Shown here: in pieces, positions 1 through 5,180 of the stretch
Numbering within the stretch: position 1 is the first letter of the stretch
Layout of the letters: every line of letters begins with the position of its first letter
NCBI GenBank assembly: GCA_030624785.1
Contig: JAUXJK010000143.1
Location: 1 to 5,920 of the forward strand
Direction of reading: 5' to 3'
Origin: Actinomycetes bacterium
GTDB lineage: Bacteria > Actinomycetota > Thermoleophilia > Gaiellales > Gaiellaceae
DNA length: 5,920 nt
Notes under the pieces: model-generated
Told to the model about the DNA's origin: nothing
What the model saw: the letters and a program-made list of their open reading frames with translations, nothing else
Database searches by the model: none
Position numbers and translations under genes: made by a program

Positions 1-13
1 CATGTGCTCGGGC

Positions 14-19
14 TATGTT
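14..19 (+). promoter_or_regulatory. Possible -10 box (TATGTT) for leaderless start at GTG-27
   Basis: TATGTT fits TANNNT and lies 7 nt before GTG-27. The ATG at 15 is inside this box. The expected -35 region lies outside the window, so this rests on one hexamer and on the analogous layout of two other genes here. Confidence 0.3.
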
Positions 20-1019
20 GAGCTCCGTGAGTGCGCCACCGACTCGTATCGGACCTTCTAGAAGCCGACTCGCGTCGTGCGCAATGATCGCCCTGGTGGC
101 GGCGCTCGTAGTGAGCGCGTGCGGTGGCGATGACCCTCAGGCCGAGGCCGGGGCGCCGGACGAGCAAGCAGACGTTGCGAGCGCCGACGCGGCGACGGTC
201 GAGGCCGGAACACCGGAAGAGGCAGCAGCGATTCTGATCGGTTGTGAGTCGACCGTTGCCGATGGTGTCCCAGCCTTCTACAGCAGCTACTTTCGCTGCA
301 CCGATATCGCTCTTGACGGCGACCATGTCGTAATCACTGGCACGAATCTTCCCCCGCACCTCTCCTACTACTACGGCGAGGACAACGCTCAGTTTGAGGC
401 TTTTGACTTCTCGCGCAGCGACGAGTATCGACCCAATCCCAACCAGATCGCGGAGCAGATGTTCGTCATCCGCGTCCCGATCGATCCGGTTGCAACCGGC
501 GTGACGATCGACGAGGACACCGTCAATCTCGATACCGGTGACGCAACCGACTATCCGTTCGGGGCGGCCGGTGTCGCGCTCGACGGCGTTGCGTTGTTCA
601 ACCCGCTCGCCGCCCCCGGTGACGACATCGAGGACGAGCGATTTACGTTCGACTCGAACGAAGGTCACCCTCAGCAACAGGGCGCCTACCACTACCACGC
701 GGTCGCCATCGGCCCGCTCGCGGTCCTTCAATCGCTGGGACTCTCCACCTCGATGACGCCCGGCGAAGCCGAGATCGAGCTCTACGGCGTGATGTGCGAT
801 GGCACGGTGGCGCTCGGCGCCGCCGAGTTGGACGGTTCTGCTGTTGAGACCGAACTTGATCTACAGGCGGGACACGTTCACGATCTCGTTGACGGCGCCG
901 GCACCGTCCTGCTCGAGGATCGCTATCACGTCCATATGGCTCCGAGCATCGGAGTTGAGCCGCGAGGGCTCACTCCGGAAGCGCAGTACTACAGCACGTG
1001 CGACGTTACCGCGCGCTAG
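15..1019 (+). CDS. YHYH-domain lipoprotein, secreted and membrane-anchored
   Basis: 334 residues. A basic N-terminus (several Arg before residue 20) is followed by a hydrophobic run and a lipobox V-S-A-C with Cys36, so the mature protein should be lipid-anchored on the outer face of the membrane. An acidic, Ala-rich linker (about 37-72) leads into the folded part. The C-terminal half carries the YHYH-family signature: GVALDGVALFNP around 186-197, Y-H-Y-H at 225-228, and a later H-V-H (287-289) and Y-H-V-H (304-307). Cys77, Cys95, Cys261 and Cys329 could form disulfides. YHYH proteins have no settled function; the paired His motifs suggest metal binding, which is inference. The start is uncertain: there is no Shine-Dalgarno before ATG-15, and GTG-27 (330 residues) lies just after a TATGTT box, so a leaderless start at 27 is a real alternative. 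The gene could also extend past the left edge. It converges on the oxidoreductase gene. Confidence 0.85.
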   Translation: MLSSVSAPPTRIGPSRSRLASCAMIALVAALVVSACGGDDPQAEAGAPDEQADVASADAATVEAGTPEEAAAILIGCESTVADGVPAFYSSYFRCTDIALDGDHVVITGTNLPPHLSYYYGEDNAQFEAFDFSRSDEYRPNPNQIAEQMFVIRVPIDPVATGVTIDEDTVNLDTGDATDYPFGAAGVALDGVALFNPLAAPGDDIEDERFTFDSNEGHPQQQGAYHYHAVAIGPLAVLQSLGLSTSMTPGEAEIELYGVMCDGTVALGAAELDGSAVETELDLQAGHVHDLVDGAGTVLLEDRYHVHMAPSIGVEPRGLTPEAQYYSTCDVTAR

Positions 1020-1045
1020 CGGGTCGGAAGCGATCCACGATCTCT

Positions 1046-1062
1046 TCGACGGCCTTCGTCGA
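1046..1062. terminator. Hairpin downstream of the YHYH gene
   Basis: TCGACG (1046-1051) pairs with CGTCGA (1057-1062) around a 5-nt loop, 26 nt after the lipoprotein stop codon. No T-run follows. It is a weak candidate for a terminator or mRNA 3'-end stabiliser of the lipoprotein transcript. Confidence 0.35.
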
Positions 1063-1115
1063 TACCGTCTCTCAGCTGACCATGAACGACACGGGCAGGT
1101 TTCTGCGCTGGGACG

Positions 1116-1138
1116 GCCGATCACCCCTGGTGATCGGC
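1116..1138. terminator. Perfect 10-bp hairpin between convergent genes, likely bidirectional terminator
   Basis: GCCGATCACC (1116-1125) is followed by CCT and then by its exact reverse complement GGTGATCGGC (1129-1138). It lies 13 nt past the stop of the minus-strand oxidoreductase and about 96 nt past the plus-strand lipoprotein stop. Neither side has a T-tract, as is common for hairpin terminators in GC-rich actinobacteria. A palindromic protein-binding site is the alternative reading. Confidence 0.6.
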
Positions 1139-1151
1139 GCGTGCGACGGTT

Positions 1152-2786
1152 CTAGGTCTCGATATCGAGGGCGATCGTGTGGTACCCCTCGGCTCCATCT
1201 GGACGACTAGGCTTGGGGCCAGGCGGCTGCACCTCGCCGGCCAGGTCGTAGGCCCTGACCCGAACGGAGTGGCGGCCGAGGTCGAAGTCGCGCCGGAACG
1301 TCCACTGCACCCAGGTTTCGTCTGAGACCGTTTCACCGAGCTCGGCCGGCAGCCACGCGCCATCGTCGACCTGGACCTCGACGGCTCCGATGCCGCGGGT
1401 CGGCGCCCACGCGACGCCACCGATTCCCACCTCGCCTGGACTGCGGCGGCTGCCGCCTCGTGGCGTGTCGATGCGAGAGGTGATCTTGATGGGGCCTTCT
1501 TTCGACCAGCCGCGTGGGATCCAGTAGCCGTCGAAGTCGTCCCATCTCGTCAGTCCGATTCCGGCTAGCCACTTGGTCGCGGACACGTAGCCATAGAGGC
1601 CGGCGACCACGAGACGCGCGGGAAAGCCGTGCGAGATCGGCAGCGGCTCGCCGTTCATCGCTACGGCGATGAGTGCCGTTCGATCCGGGTTCAGGACGTC
1701 GATCGGGAAGCCGGCAGTCCAGCCGTCGACCGATACGCCGACGACCTGGTCGGCCTCCGGCTGAATCCCGGCGCGTTCGAGTACCGGGCGCAAGGGAATG
1801 CCCGTCCAGACGGCGTTGCCAACGAGCTTGCCGCCGATCTCATTCGAGACGCACGAGATGGTGACGGTTTCGTCGACGAGGTCGGGACTGTTGATGATCT
1901 CGTCGAGCGTTAGCTCGTATGGCTCGTCGACCATTCCGACGATCTGAAGACGCCAGTCGTCCGGATCGACCTGGGGTACGACGATCGCCGTGTCGATGCG
2001 GTAGAAGTCTTCGTTCGACGTGATGTATGGGCTGAGGCCCTCCAGTGGGCCTTCGGCTGTGGTCAGGGTGGGAGTGGGCTCGGCCACGGTGGCCACTGGC
2101 GGGAATCGCGCAGCGATCTCGGCGCGGGCGGCGCTGACCGACTCGCGGCCGCGCAGCCATCGACCTCCAAGCGCTGCAAACACCGCGAGCGCGGTCGCCC
2201 CTACTACCCATTGCATGAAATCGTCTCGCGCGAACCGTGGCTCCGCGGGCGTGCCGGGTGCGAGTTGCGGCTCGTCGTGTTGCTTGGAGGAAGCTGACGT
2301 TTGGACGGCAGCGCTCGGCTCGGAGCTCGTGGCTCGCCGACGCAGTAGTTCGTAGGTGAGCCAGCCGCCGAGCGCTGCACCAAGCGCTGCGAGCCATCCG
2401 AGAGCGTCGTTGGCCAGTGGGTCACGACCGATGGCCAGGCCGCCCGCTATGCCGAACACGGCGAACACGACGGGAGGGACCCATCTGCGCTTGCGGCCGA
2501 GGAGGCCGACGATCGCTCCAAGGAAGAGGCTGATGACGACGATGCCGATGACCAGCGCAAGCTTGTCGTTGCTTCCGAACCACTCGATCACGATCTTGGT
2601 TGTACGCGCGTCGGCGGTGTCGATCCCGAAATCGCCGACGGCAACCACGGGTGAGGGAACCGATGGGCTCAGACCGTCGAATAGCTCACCGAGCGCGAGG
2701 AAGATCGCGACGCCCGCGAAGCCGGATACGGCTCCGATCCACCGGGACGGGCCCGGCGAGATGTCAGGCGTGTCGACCTGGCTCAC
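1152..2786 (-). CDS. Membrane-anchored molybdopterin-dependent oxidoreductase (sulfite oxidase fold)
   Basis: 544 residues from a GTG start. The N-terminal part is a membrane anchor with hydrophobic segments near 17-33, 76-96, 104-120 and 128-147. A cytoplasmic-looking linker (about 148-188) and a fifth segment (191-209) follow. Residues about 250-435 form the oxidoreductase molybdopterin-binding domain: S-C-V-S-N-E-I-G-G at 311-319 supplies the predicted molybdenum ligand Cys312, and HGFPARLVVAGLYG (386-399) with K406 matches the conserved cofactor region. Residues about 445-540 are the Ig-like Mo-co dimerisation domain, ending in the typical RVRAYD strand (509-514). The catalytic part should face outside and oxidise or reduce a small molecule; the substrate cannot be told from sequence. 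No haem or cytochrome partner is in the window. It may be cotranscribed from the cyclase gene 70 nt upstream, but it has its own candidate leaderless promoter. Confidence 0.93.
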   Translation of the reverse strand: MSQVDTPDISPGPSRWIGAVSGFAGVAIFLALGELFDGLSPSVPSPVVAVGDFGIDTADARTTKIVIEWFGSNDKLALVIGIVVISLFLGAIVGLLGRKRRWVPPVVFAVFGIAGGLAIGRDPLANDALGWLAALGAALGGWLTYELLRRRATSSEPSAAVQTSASSKQHDEPQLAPGTPAEPRFARDDFMQWVVGATALAVFAALGGRWLRGRESVSAARAEIAARFPPVATVAEPTPTLTTAEGPLEGLSPYITSNEDFYRIDTAIVVPQVDPDDWRLQIVGMVDEPYELTLDEIINSPDLVDETVTISCVSNEIGGKLVGNAVWTGIPLRPVLERAGIQPEADQVVGVSVDGWTAGFPIDVLNPDRTALIAVAMNGEPLPISHGFPARLVVAGLYGYVSATKWLAGIGLTRWDDFDGYWIPRGWSKEGPIKITSRIDTPRGGSRRSPGEVGIGGVAWAPTRGIGAVEVQVDDGAWLPAELGETVSDETWVQWTFRRDFDLGRHSVRVRAYDLAGEVQPPGPKPSRPDGAEGYHTIALDIET

Positions 2787-2792
2787 GTCCTG

Positions 2793-2798
2793 AGCGTA
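2793..2798 (-). promoter_or_regulatory. Leaderless -10 box (TACGCT) of the oxidoreductase gene
   Basis: On the minus strand TACGCT fits TANNNT and is separated from the GTG start by exactly 6 nt (CAGGAC), which places the expected transcription start on the start codon. The AGGA in the spacer is too close to the GTG to work as a normal Shine-Dalgarno. No convincing -35 element is seen at 17 nt. Confidence 0.5.
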
Positions 2799-2856
2799 GC
2801 GCGGTTTCGGGCGTCGGCCGTCCCGGTTAACACATCTTTAAGCGGTGCCTGCTGGT

Positions 2857-3600
2857 TCAGTCTTGAACTATCGCGACCGCTCGGATCGGAGAGCCGGTTC
2901 CGCGATCGAACGGGAGAGGAAGCCCCATGAACATGAAGCGCTGGCCGACGAGTTGATCGAGGTTCGCGAGGTTCTCGGTGTTAACGATGCCGTACTGGGC
3001 GCACACCATGTGGCCCGCATACTCGAGATCGTCGGAGTGATCTATCGAGACCTGATCGATCGCGATGTTGACGACGCCCTGTTCCGCGAGCCAGACTGCG
3101 CCTTCGCGCGTCAGTCCCGGGTAGGTCTTGATGTAGGCCGGGTCGGGGTAGAGGCGTTCGCCGGTGCCCGTGTAGAGACACACGATGTCGCCACGACGGA
3201 TCTCGAGCCCGCTCGAGCTGAGCGCCGCTTCGAGAACGTCGCGTGTGAGCCAGTCGGGATGGCGCACGTGACTGACATCGAGACACACGGCGTCGCCGTA
3301 GAAGAATTCGAGAGGCATCTCGTCGATGTGCGCTCCGGCGGGGTCGTACTCGATCACGGCATCTGTGTGCGTGCCGGTGTGTTCGCTTATGAGCCAGTTG
3401 TGGGCCTCGAAGCCGATGTCTCCGCCCCAGCGCTTCTTGAATCCTTCGTGATCCTGGTTCACGAACATGTACGGCAACTGATGCCCGGGCCAGATGGGCA
3501 TCCCTTCGTAGATCTCGATGCTCAGATCGATGACGCGGGTTGAGCGCTCGAGAAGGTCAGCGCCGAGCTTCGGAGTGGCCATCGTCGTCTCATCGGACAT
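2857..3600 (-). CDS. Cyclase-family protein (kynurenine formamidase/isatin hydrolase-like metal hydrolase)
   Basis: 247 residues. The start at 3600 is chosen because a strong GGAGGA lies 8 nt upstream; the open frame runs to 3660 without any such signal. The cyclase family (KynB, isatin hydrolase) are small soluble enzymes that hydrolyse amide, lactam or ester bonds with bound Zn or Mn. Visible features are the N-terminal V-I-D-L-S-x-x-I-Y-E-G-M-P-I-W-P-G-H (23-40), H-T-G-T-H-T-D (74-80) and H197 with E209 in the HMVCAQYGIVNTENLANLD region. H74, H78, D80, H197 and E209 match the metal ligands of KynB, and the 12-residue H/E spacing is the same. The motif normally continues as D-x-P-x-H; here it is D-A-V-I-E (80-84), so the next metal-site His is Glu84. 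This may mark a subfamily with another substrate. No kynA or kynU is nearby, so kynurenine formamidase is not claimed. Confidence 0.92.
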   Translation of the reverse strand: MSDETTMATPKLGADLLERSTRVIDLSIEIYEGMPIWPGHQLPYMFVNQDHEGFKKRWGGDIGFEAHNWLISEHTGTHTDAVIEYDPAGAHIDEMPLEFFYGDAVCLDVSHVRHPDWLTRDVLEAALSSSGLEIRRGDIVCLYTGTGERLYPDPAYIKTYPGLTREGAVWLAEQGVVNIAIDQVSIDHSDDLEYAGHMVCAQYGIVNTENLANLDQLVGQRFMFMGLPLPFDRGTGSPIRAVAIVQD

Positions 3601-3608
3601 CGCGCGCG

Positions 3609-3614
3609 TCCTCC
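3609..3614 (-). promoter_or_regulatory. Ribosome binding site fixing the cyclase start
   Basis: GGAGGA on the minus strand, 8 nt before ATG at 3600. It rules against the longer reading frame that begins at 3660. Confidence 0.85.
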
Positions 3615-3615
3615 A

Positions 3616-3644
3616 TTGTCGGATTCTCCCCGTCACACTAACGT
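3616..3644 (+). promoter_or_regulatory. Sigma-70-type promoter for the RidA-like gene
   Basis: The -35 element TTGTCG (3616-3621), a 17-nt spacer and the -10 element TAACGT (3639-3644) predict a start near 3651 and a leader of about 33 nt. Confidence 0.55.
3635..3640 (-). promoter_or_regulatory. Candidate -10 box (TAGTGT) for the cyclase gene
   Basis: TAGTGT on the minus strand fits TANNNT and predicts a leader of about 28 nt containing the GGAGGA site. The -35 region is weak (AGCTTG at a 17-nt spacing). It shares T3639-A3640 with the opposing plus-strand -10 box. Confidence 0.4.
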
Positions 3645-3673
3645 TGTTGCGAGAAGCCAAGCTGTCTTACGAG

Positions 3674-3677
3674 AGGA
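3674..3677 (+). promoter_or_regulatory. Ribosome binding site of the RidA-like gene
   Basis: AGGA within GAGAGGAA, 7 nt before ATG-3685. It selects this start over the upstream ATG at 3616, which lies inside the promoter. Confidence 0.75.
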
Positions 3678-3684
3678 AGCAACG

Positions 3685-4104
3685 ATGAGTGCCAAGCGCG
3701 AGCGCATAATGCCTGCGGGCCACTGGGACTGGAGCATGCCGACGCCGCTGTCGCAGGGCTGGAAGGCTGGCGATTTTCTCTACGTCGGGGGCCAGATCTC
3801 TGCCGACGAGAGCGGGCGCGTGGTTGCCGAAGGCGACATCGCCACCCAGACGCGCAATGTGTTCGAGGGGATCACGACCGTGCTGCGCGAAGGCGGGTGC
3901 ACGTGGGCGGACGTGATCAAGCTGAACACCTACTACGTGTTCGATGGTGCCGACGACGAGCTCACCGAGTACTGGGAGAACATGACCAGGGTCAGGATGG
4001 AGTATCTCGCGGATCCCGGGCCAGCGGCGACGGCCGTGCGCGTGGCCGGTCTCGTGTACCCAGGGCTGCTCATCGAAGCTGATGCGGTTGCGCTCCTACC
4101 GTAG
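3685..4104 (+). CDS. RidA/YjgF/UK114-family protein, atypical (no signature Arg)
   Basis: 139 residues, the usual RidA length, with the start fixed by the AGGA site. RidA proteins are trimeric cytosolic enzymes; the archetype hydrolyses reactive enamines and imines such as 2-aminoacrylate. The fold signature is clear: F-L-Y-V-G-G-Q-I-S (31-39), the helix TRNVFEGITTVLREGG (56-71), W-A-D-V-I-K-L-N-T-Y (74-83) and the C-terminal strand I-E-A-D-A-V-A (130-136). Aligned by eye with E. coli RidA (PARSCVEV), the local PAATAVRV places Ala115 where catalytic Arg105 should be, while Glu131 keeps the E120 position. Arg119 is nearby but four residues off. This resembles the Rid subgroups that lack imine deaminase activity, so its reaction is unknown. 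It diverges from the cyclase gene over an 84-bp shared control region, which suggests a linked role. Confidence 0.92.
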   Translation: MSAKRERIMPAGHWDWSMPTPLSQGWKAGDFLYVGGQISADESGRVVAEGDIATQTRNVFEGITTVLREGGCTWADVIKLNTYYVFDGADDELTEYWENMTRVRMEYLADPGPAATAVRVAGLVYPGLLIEADAVALLP

Positions 4105-4117
4105 CGTCTGATAGAAC
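4088..4117 (+). promoter_or_regulatory. Weak candidate promoter before the small orphan gene
   Basis: TTGCGC (4088-4093), an 18-nt spacer and TAGAAC (4112-4117). The -35 part lies in the end of the RidA-like gene. The -10 overlaps the SOS-like palindrome, which would suit repression. Confidence 0.25.
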
Positions 4118-4127
4118 ACACGTTCGT
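4112..4127 (+). promoter_or_regulatory. SOS-box-like palindrome (GAAC-N4-GTTC), possible LexA operator
   Basis: TAGAACACACGTTCGT has a perfect GAAC-N4-GTTC core and matches 10 of 12 fixed positions of the mycobacterial consensus TCGAAC-N4-GTTCGA; the two mismatches are at the second and last positions. It abuts the ATG at 4128. LexA control of the next gene is inferred from this one site only. Confidence 0.4.
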
Positions 4128-4382
4128 ATGGTCGAGTACACAATTGAAGGCGCGAGTGGAATCATCGACGACCTCGAGGCGGAGCTCCGCAAGGAGGGGC
4201 TCGGGGCGTGGTTTCATCGACCAGCAACCGCTGTGAGGACGCACTGCGTGCTGTTGCGCGTCGCAGACGTTGCTGAGGGATCGTGTCCCTTCGTCGTCTC
4301 GGCAACCGGCGCTACCGACTACGTGGCGATTCAGAAGGCTGTGGATGCCTGGCGCGCCAGCGTGCAGGAGGGCGACGGCTAG
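4128..4382 (+). CDS. Small hypothetical protein, 84 aa
   Basis: I do not recognise the family. The frame begins 23 nt after the RidA-like gene on the same strand, has a GC-rich third codon position like its neighbours, and gives an ordinary soluble composition: a short strand (1-8), an acidic helix (about 10-23), a central strand region (27-48) with Cys40, and a C-terminal part (53-80) with Cys53, a hydrophobic strand and an amphipathic helix ending DAWRAS. There is no signal peptide or membrane segment. No Shine-Dalgarno is seen; a GAAC-N4-GTTC palindrome sits directly before the ATG. It could be cotranscribed with the RidA-like gene or expressed alone. A longer open frame on the opposite strand (3933-4427) covers it but also runs antisense through the RidA-like gene, so I prefer this reading. 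Confidence 0.6.
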   Translation: MVEYTIEGASGIIDDLEAELRKEGLGAWFHRPATAVRTHCVLLRVADVAEGSCPFVVSATGATDYVAIQKAVDAWRASVQEGDG

Positions 4383-4394
4383 GGAACGCGGATC

Positions 4395-4417
4395 GTCGAG
4401 CGGTGCTCGCTCTCGAC
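4395..4417. terminator. Weak hairpin between convergent genes
   Basis: GTCGAG (4395-4400) pairs with CTCGAC (4412-4417); an alternative inner pairing is CGAGC (4397-4401) with GCTCG (4405-4409) around GGT. It lies 12 nt after the small orphan gene and has no T-tract directly after it. The remaining gap to 4467 shows nothing else clear. Confidence 0.3.
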
Positions 4418-4467
4418 ATGTCAGCACGCAGGTTCCGCTCGGAGTGAGGGCGTTTCTTACGTTGTGT

Positions 4468-5136
4468 TCATTTCGCCGGGACTGGCTGCGCTGGCGGCCG
4501 ACGAAGGCCTGCGATTTGCCAGAAGGGGCCGGCGTGCGCGAAGGCCTGCTCGAGCCCTTGATCCTCGACGGCGGCGATCATCGCTTCCGGCGGGTGCATG
4601 AAGCCTCGGAACTCCTTGCGTCGTAGCTTGAACGTGAGATTCACGGCGCCTGCAAGGAGGCGGAAGAGGGCGTTGCGGCGTGGGTAGCTGAACACGATCA
4701 GGCGTTGTGCGTGCTGCGCCGATGCTCCAAGGAGCCGCTCGTAGTCGGGATAGCAGCAGACGACCTGGTGGAGCACGACGATGTCTGCCGACTCCACAGC
4801 CTGCGGGTCGGCGGCAATGTCGAGAAGCCGCCGCTCGGCCCGGTCCTGGAGCCCGGCCTCGGCGAGCAGTTGCGCGGCCTGCTGATCGTAGGCGGGCGAG
4901 AGTTCGAGGTTCACCGTGTGCTCGACTCCCTTGCGGAGCAGCTCGATCTGGATCGCTCCGATACCACCCCCGACTTCGAGCATCGACGCGCCTCCGATGC
5001 CTTGCTCCTCGAGGAATGCGACCATTCGTTGAGCTGTCTTGTCGAGGCCACGTTTGCGGTAGCGCTCGGCCACTCGGCGCGCGAGGCGCGGCGTGAAGTT
5101 CTGATCACAGCCGCGTGGGTTACAGCAGCCCGACAC
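4468..5136 (-). CDS. Class I SAM-dependent methyltransferase with N-terminal CC-x-PRGC motif
   Basis: 222 residues from a GTG start. The Rossmann fold is clear: motif I M-L-E-V-G-G-G-I-G-A (52-61) binds S-adenosylmethionine, Glu78 in N-L-E-L-S ends strand 2 and should contact the ribose, and D-I-V-V-L-H-Q-V-V-C-C-Y-P-D (118-131) is the motif IV region. The N-terminus S-G-C-C-N-P-R-G-C-D-Q (2-12) with Cys4, Cys5 and Cys10, plus the later pair Cys127-Cys128, is unusual for a plain methyltransferase; I recall this N-terminus from actinobacterial homologues but know no assigned substrate. Motif IV loosely resembles Mg-protoporphyrin methyltransferases, which is not enough for a name. It lies 44 nt downstream of the dehalogenase on the same strand and could be cotranscribed, yet has its own leaderless-type promoter. 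Confidence 0.88.
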   Translation of the reverse strand: MSGCCNPRGCDQNFTPRLARRVAERYRKRGLDKTAQRMVAFLEEQGIGGASMLEVGGGIGAIQIELLRKGVEHTVNLELSPAYDQQAAQLLAEAGLQDRAERRLLDIAADPQAVESADIVVLHQVVCCYPDYERLLGASAQHAQRLIVFSYPRRNALFRLLAGAVNLTFKLRRKEFRGFMHPPEAMIAAVEDQGLEQAFAHAGPFWQIAGLRRPPAQPVPAK

Positions 5137-5142
5137 AGGGGA

Positions 5143-5148
5143 AGCTTA
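5143..5148 (-). promoter_or_regulatory. Leaderless -10 box (TAAGCT) of the methyltransferase gene
   Basis: TAAGCT on the minus strand fits TANNNT and is followed by exactly 6 nt (TCCCCT) and then the GTG start. The spacer has no Shine-Dalgarno. The layout is the same as for the oxidoreductase gene. No clear -35 is seen. Confidence 0.55.
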
Positions 5149-5180
5149 CGCGGTGTCAGGACGTCGCCTGGCGCGCCGAC

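Noticed and set aside
2855..2868. GTTCA-gtct-TGAAC inverted repeat at the cyclase stop codon
   Set aside because: A stem of only 5 bp overlapping the coding end; too weak to call a terminator, and its half-sites are in the wrong order for an SOS box.
2845..3543. 232-codon open frame on the plus strand opposite the cyclase gene
   Set aside because: It is the codon-aligned antisense of a gene with clear family motifs and a strong ribosome site; such frames stay open in GC-rich DNA. Its translation shows no recognisable domain.
2857..4104. Kynurenine or 2-aminomuconate degradation cluster
   Set aside because: Cyclase-family and RidA-like proteins occur in such pathways, but no dioxygenase, kynureninase or other step is present, and both proteins lack key family residues.
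3933..4427. 164-codon minus-strand open frame over the RidA-like and small genes
   Set aside because: It runs antisense through conserved RidA sequence; the part over 4128-4382 competes with the 84-aa gene, but no start signal supports it.
5170..5177. GGCGCGCC palindrome after the dehalogenase stop
   Set aside because: An 8-bp GC palindrome is expected often in DNA of this composition; no flanking stem or T-run.
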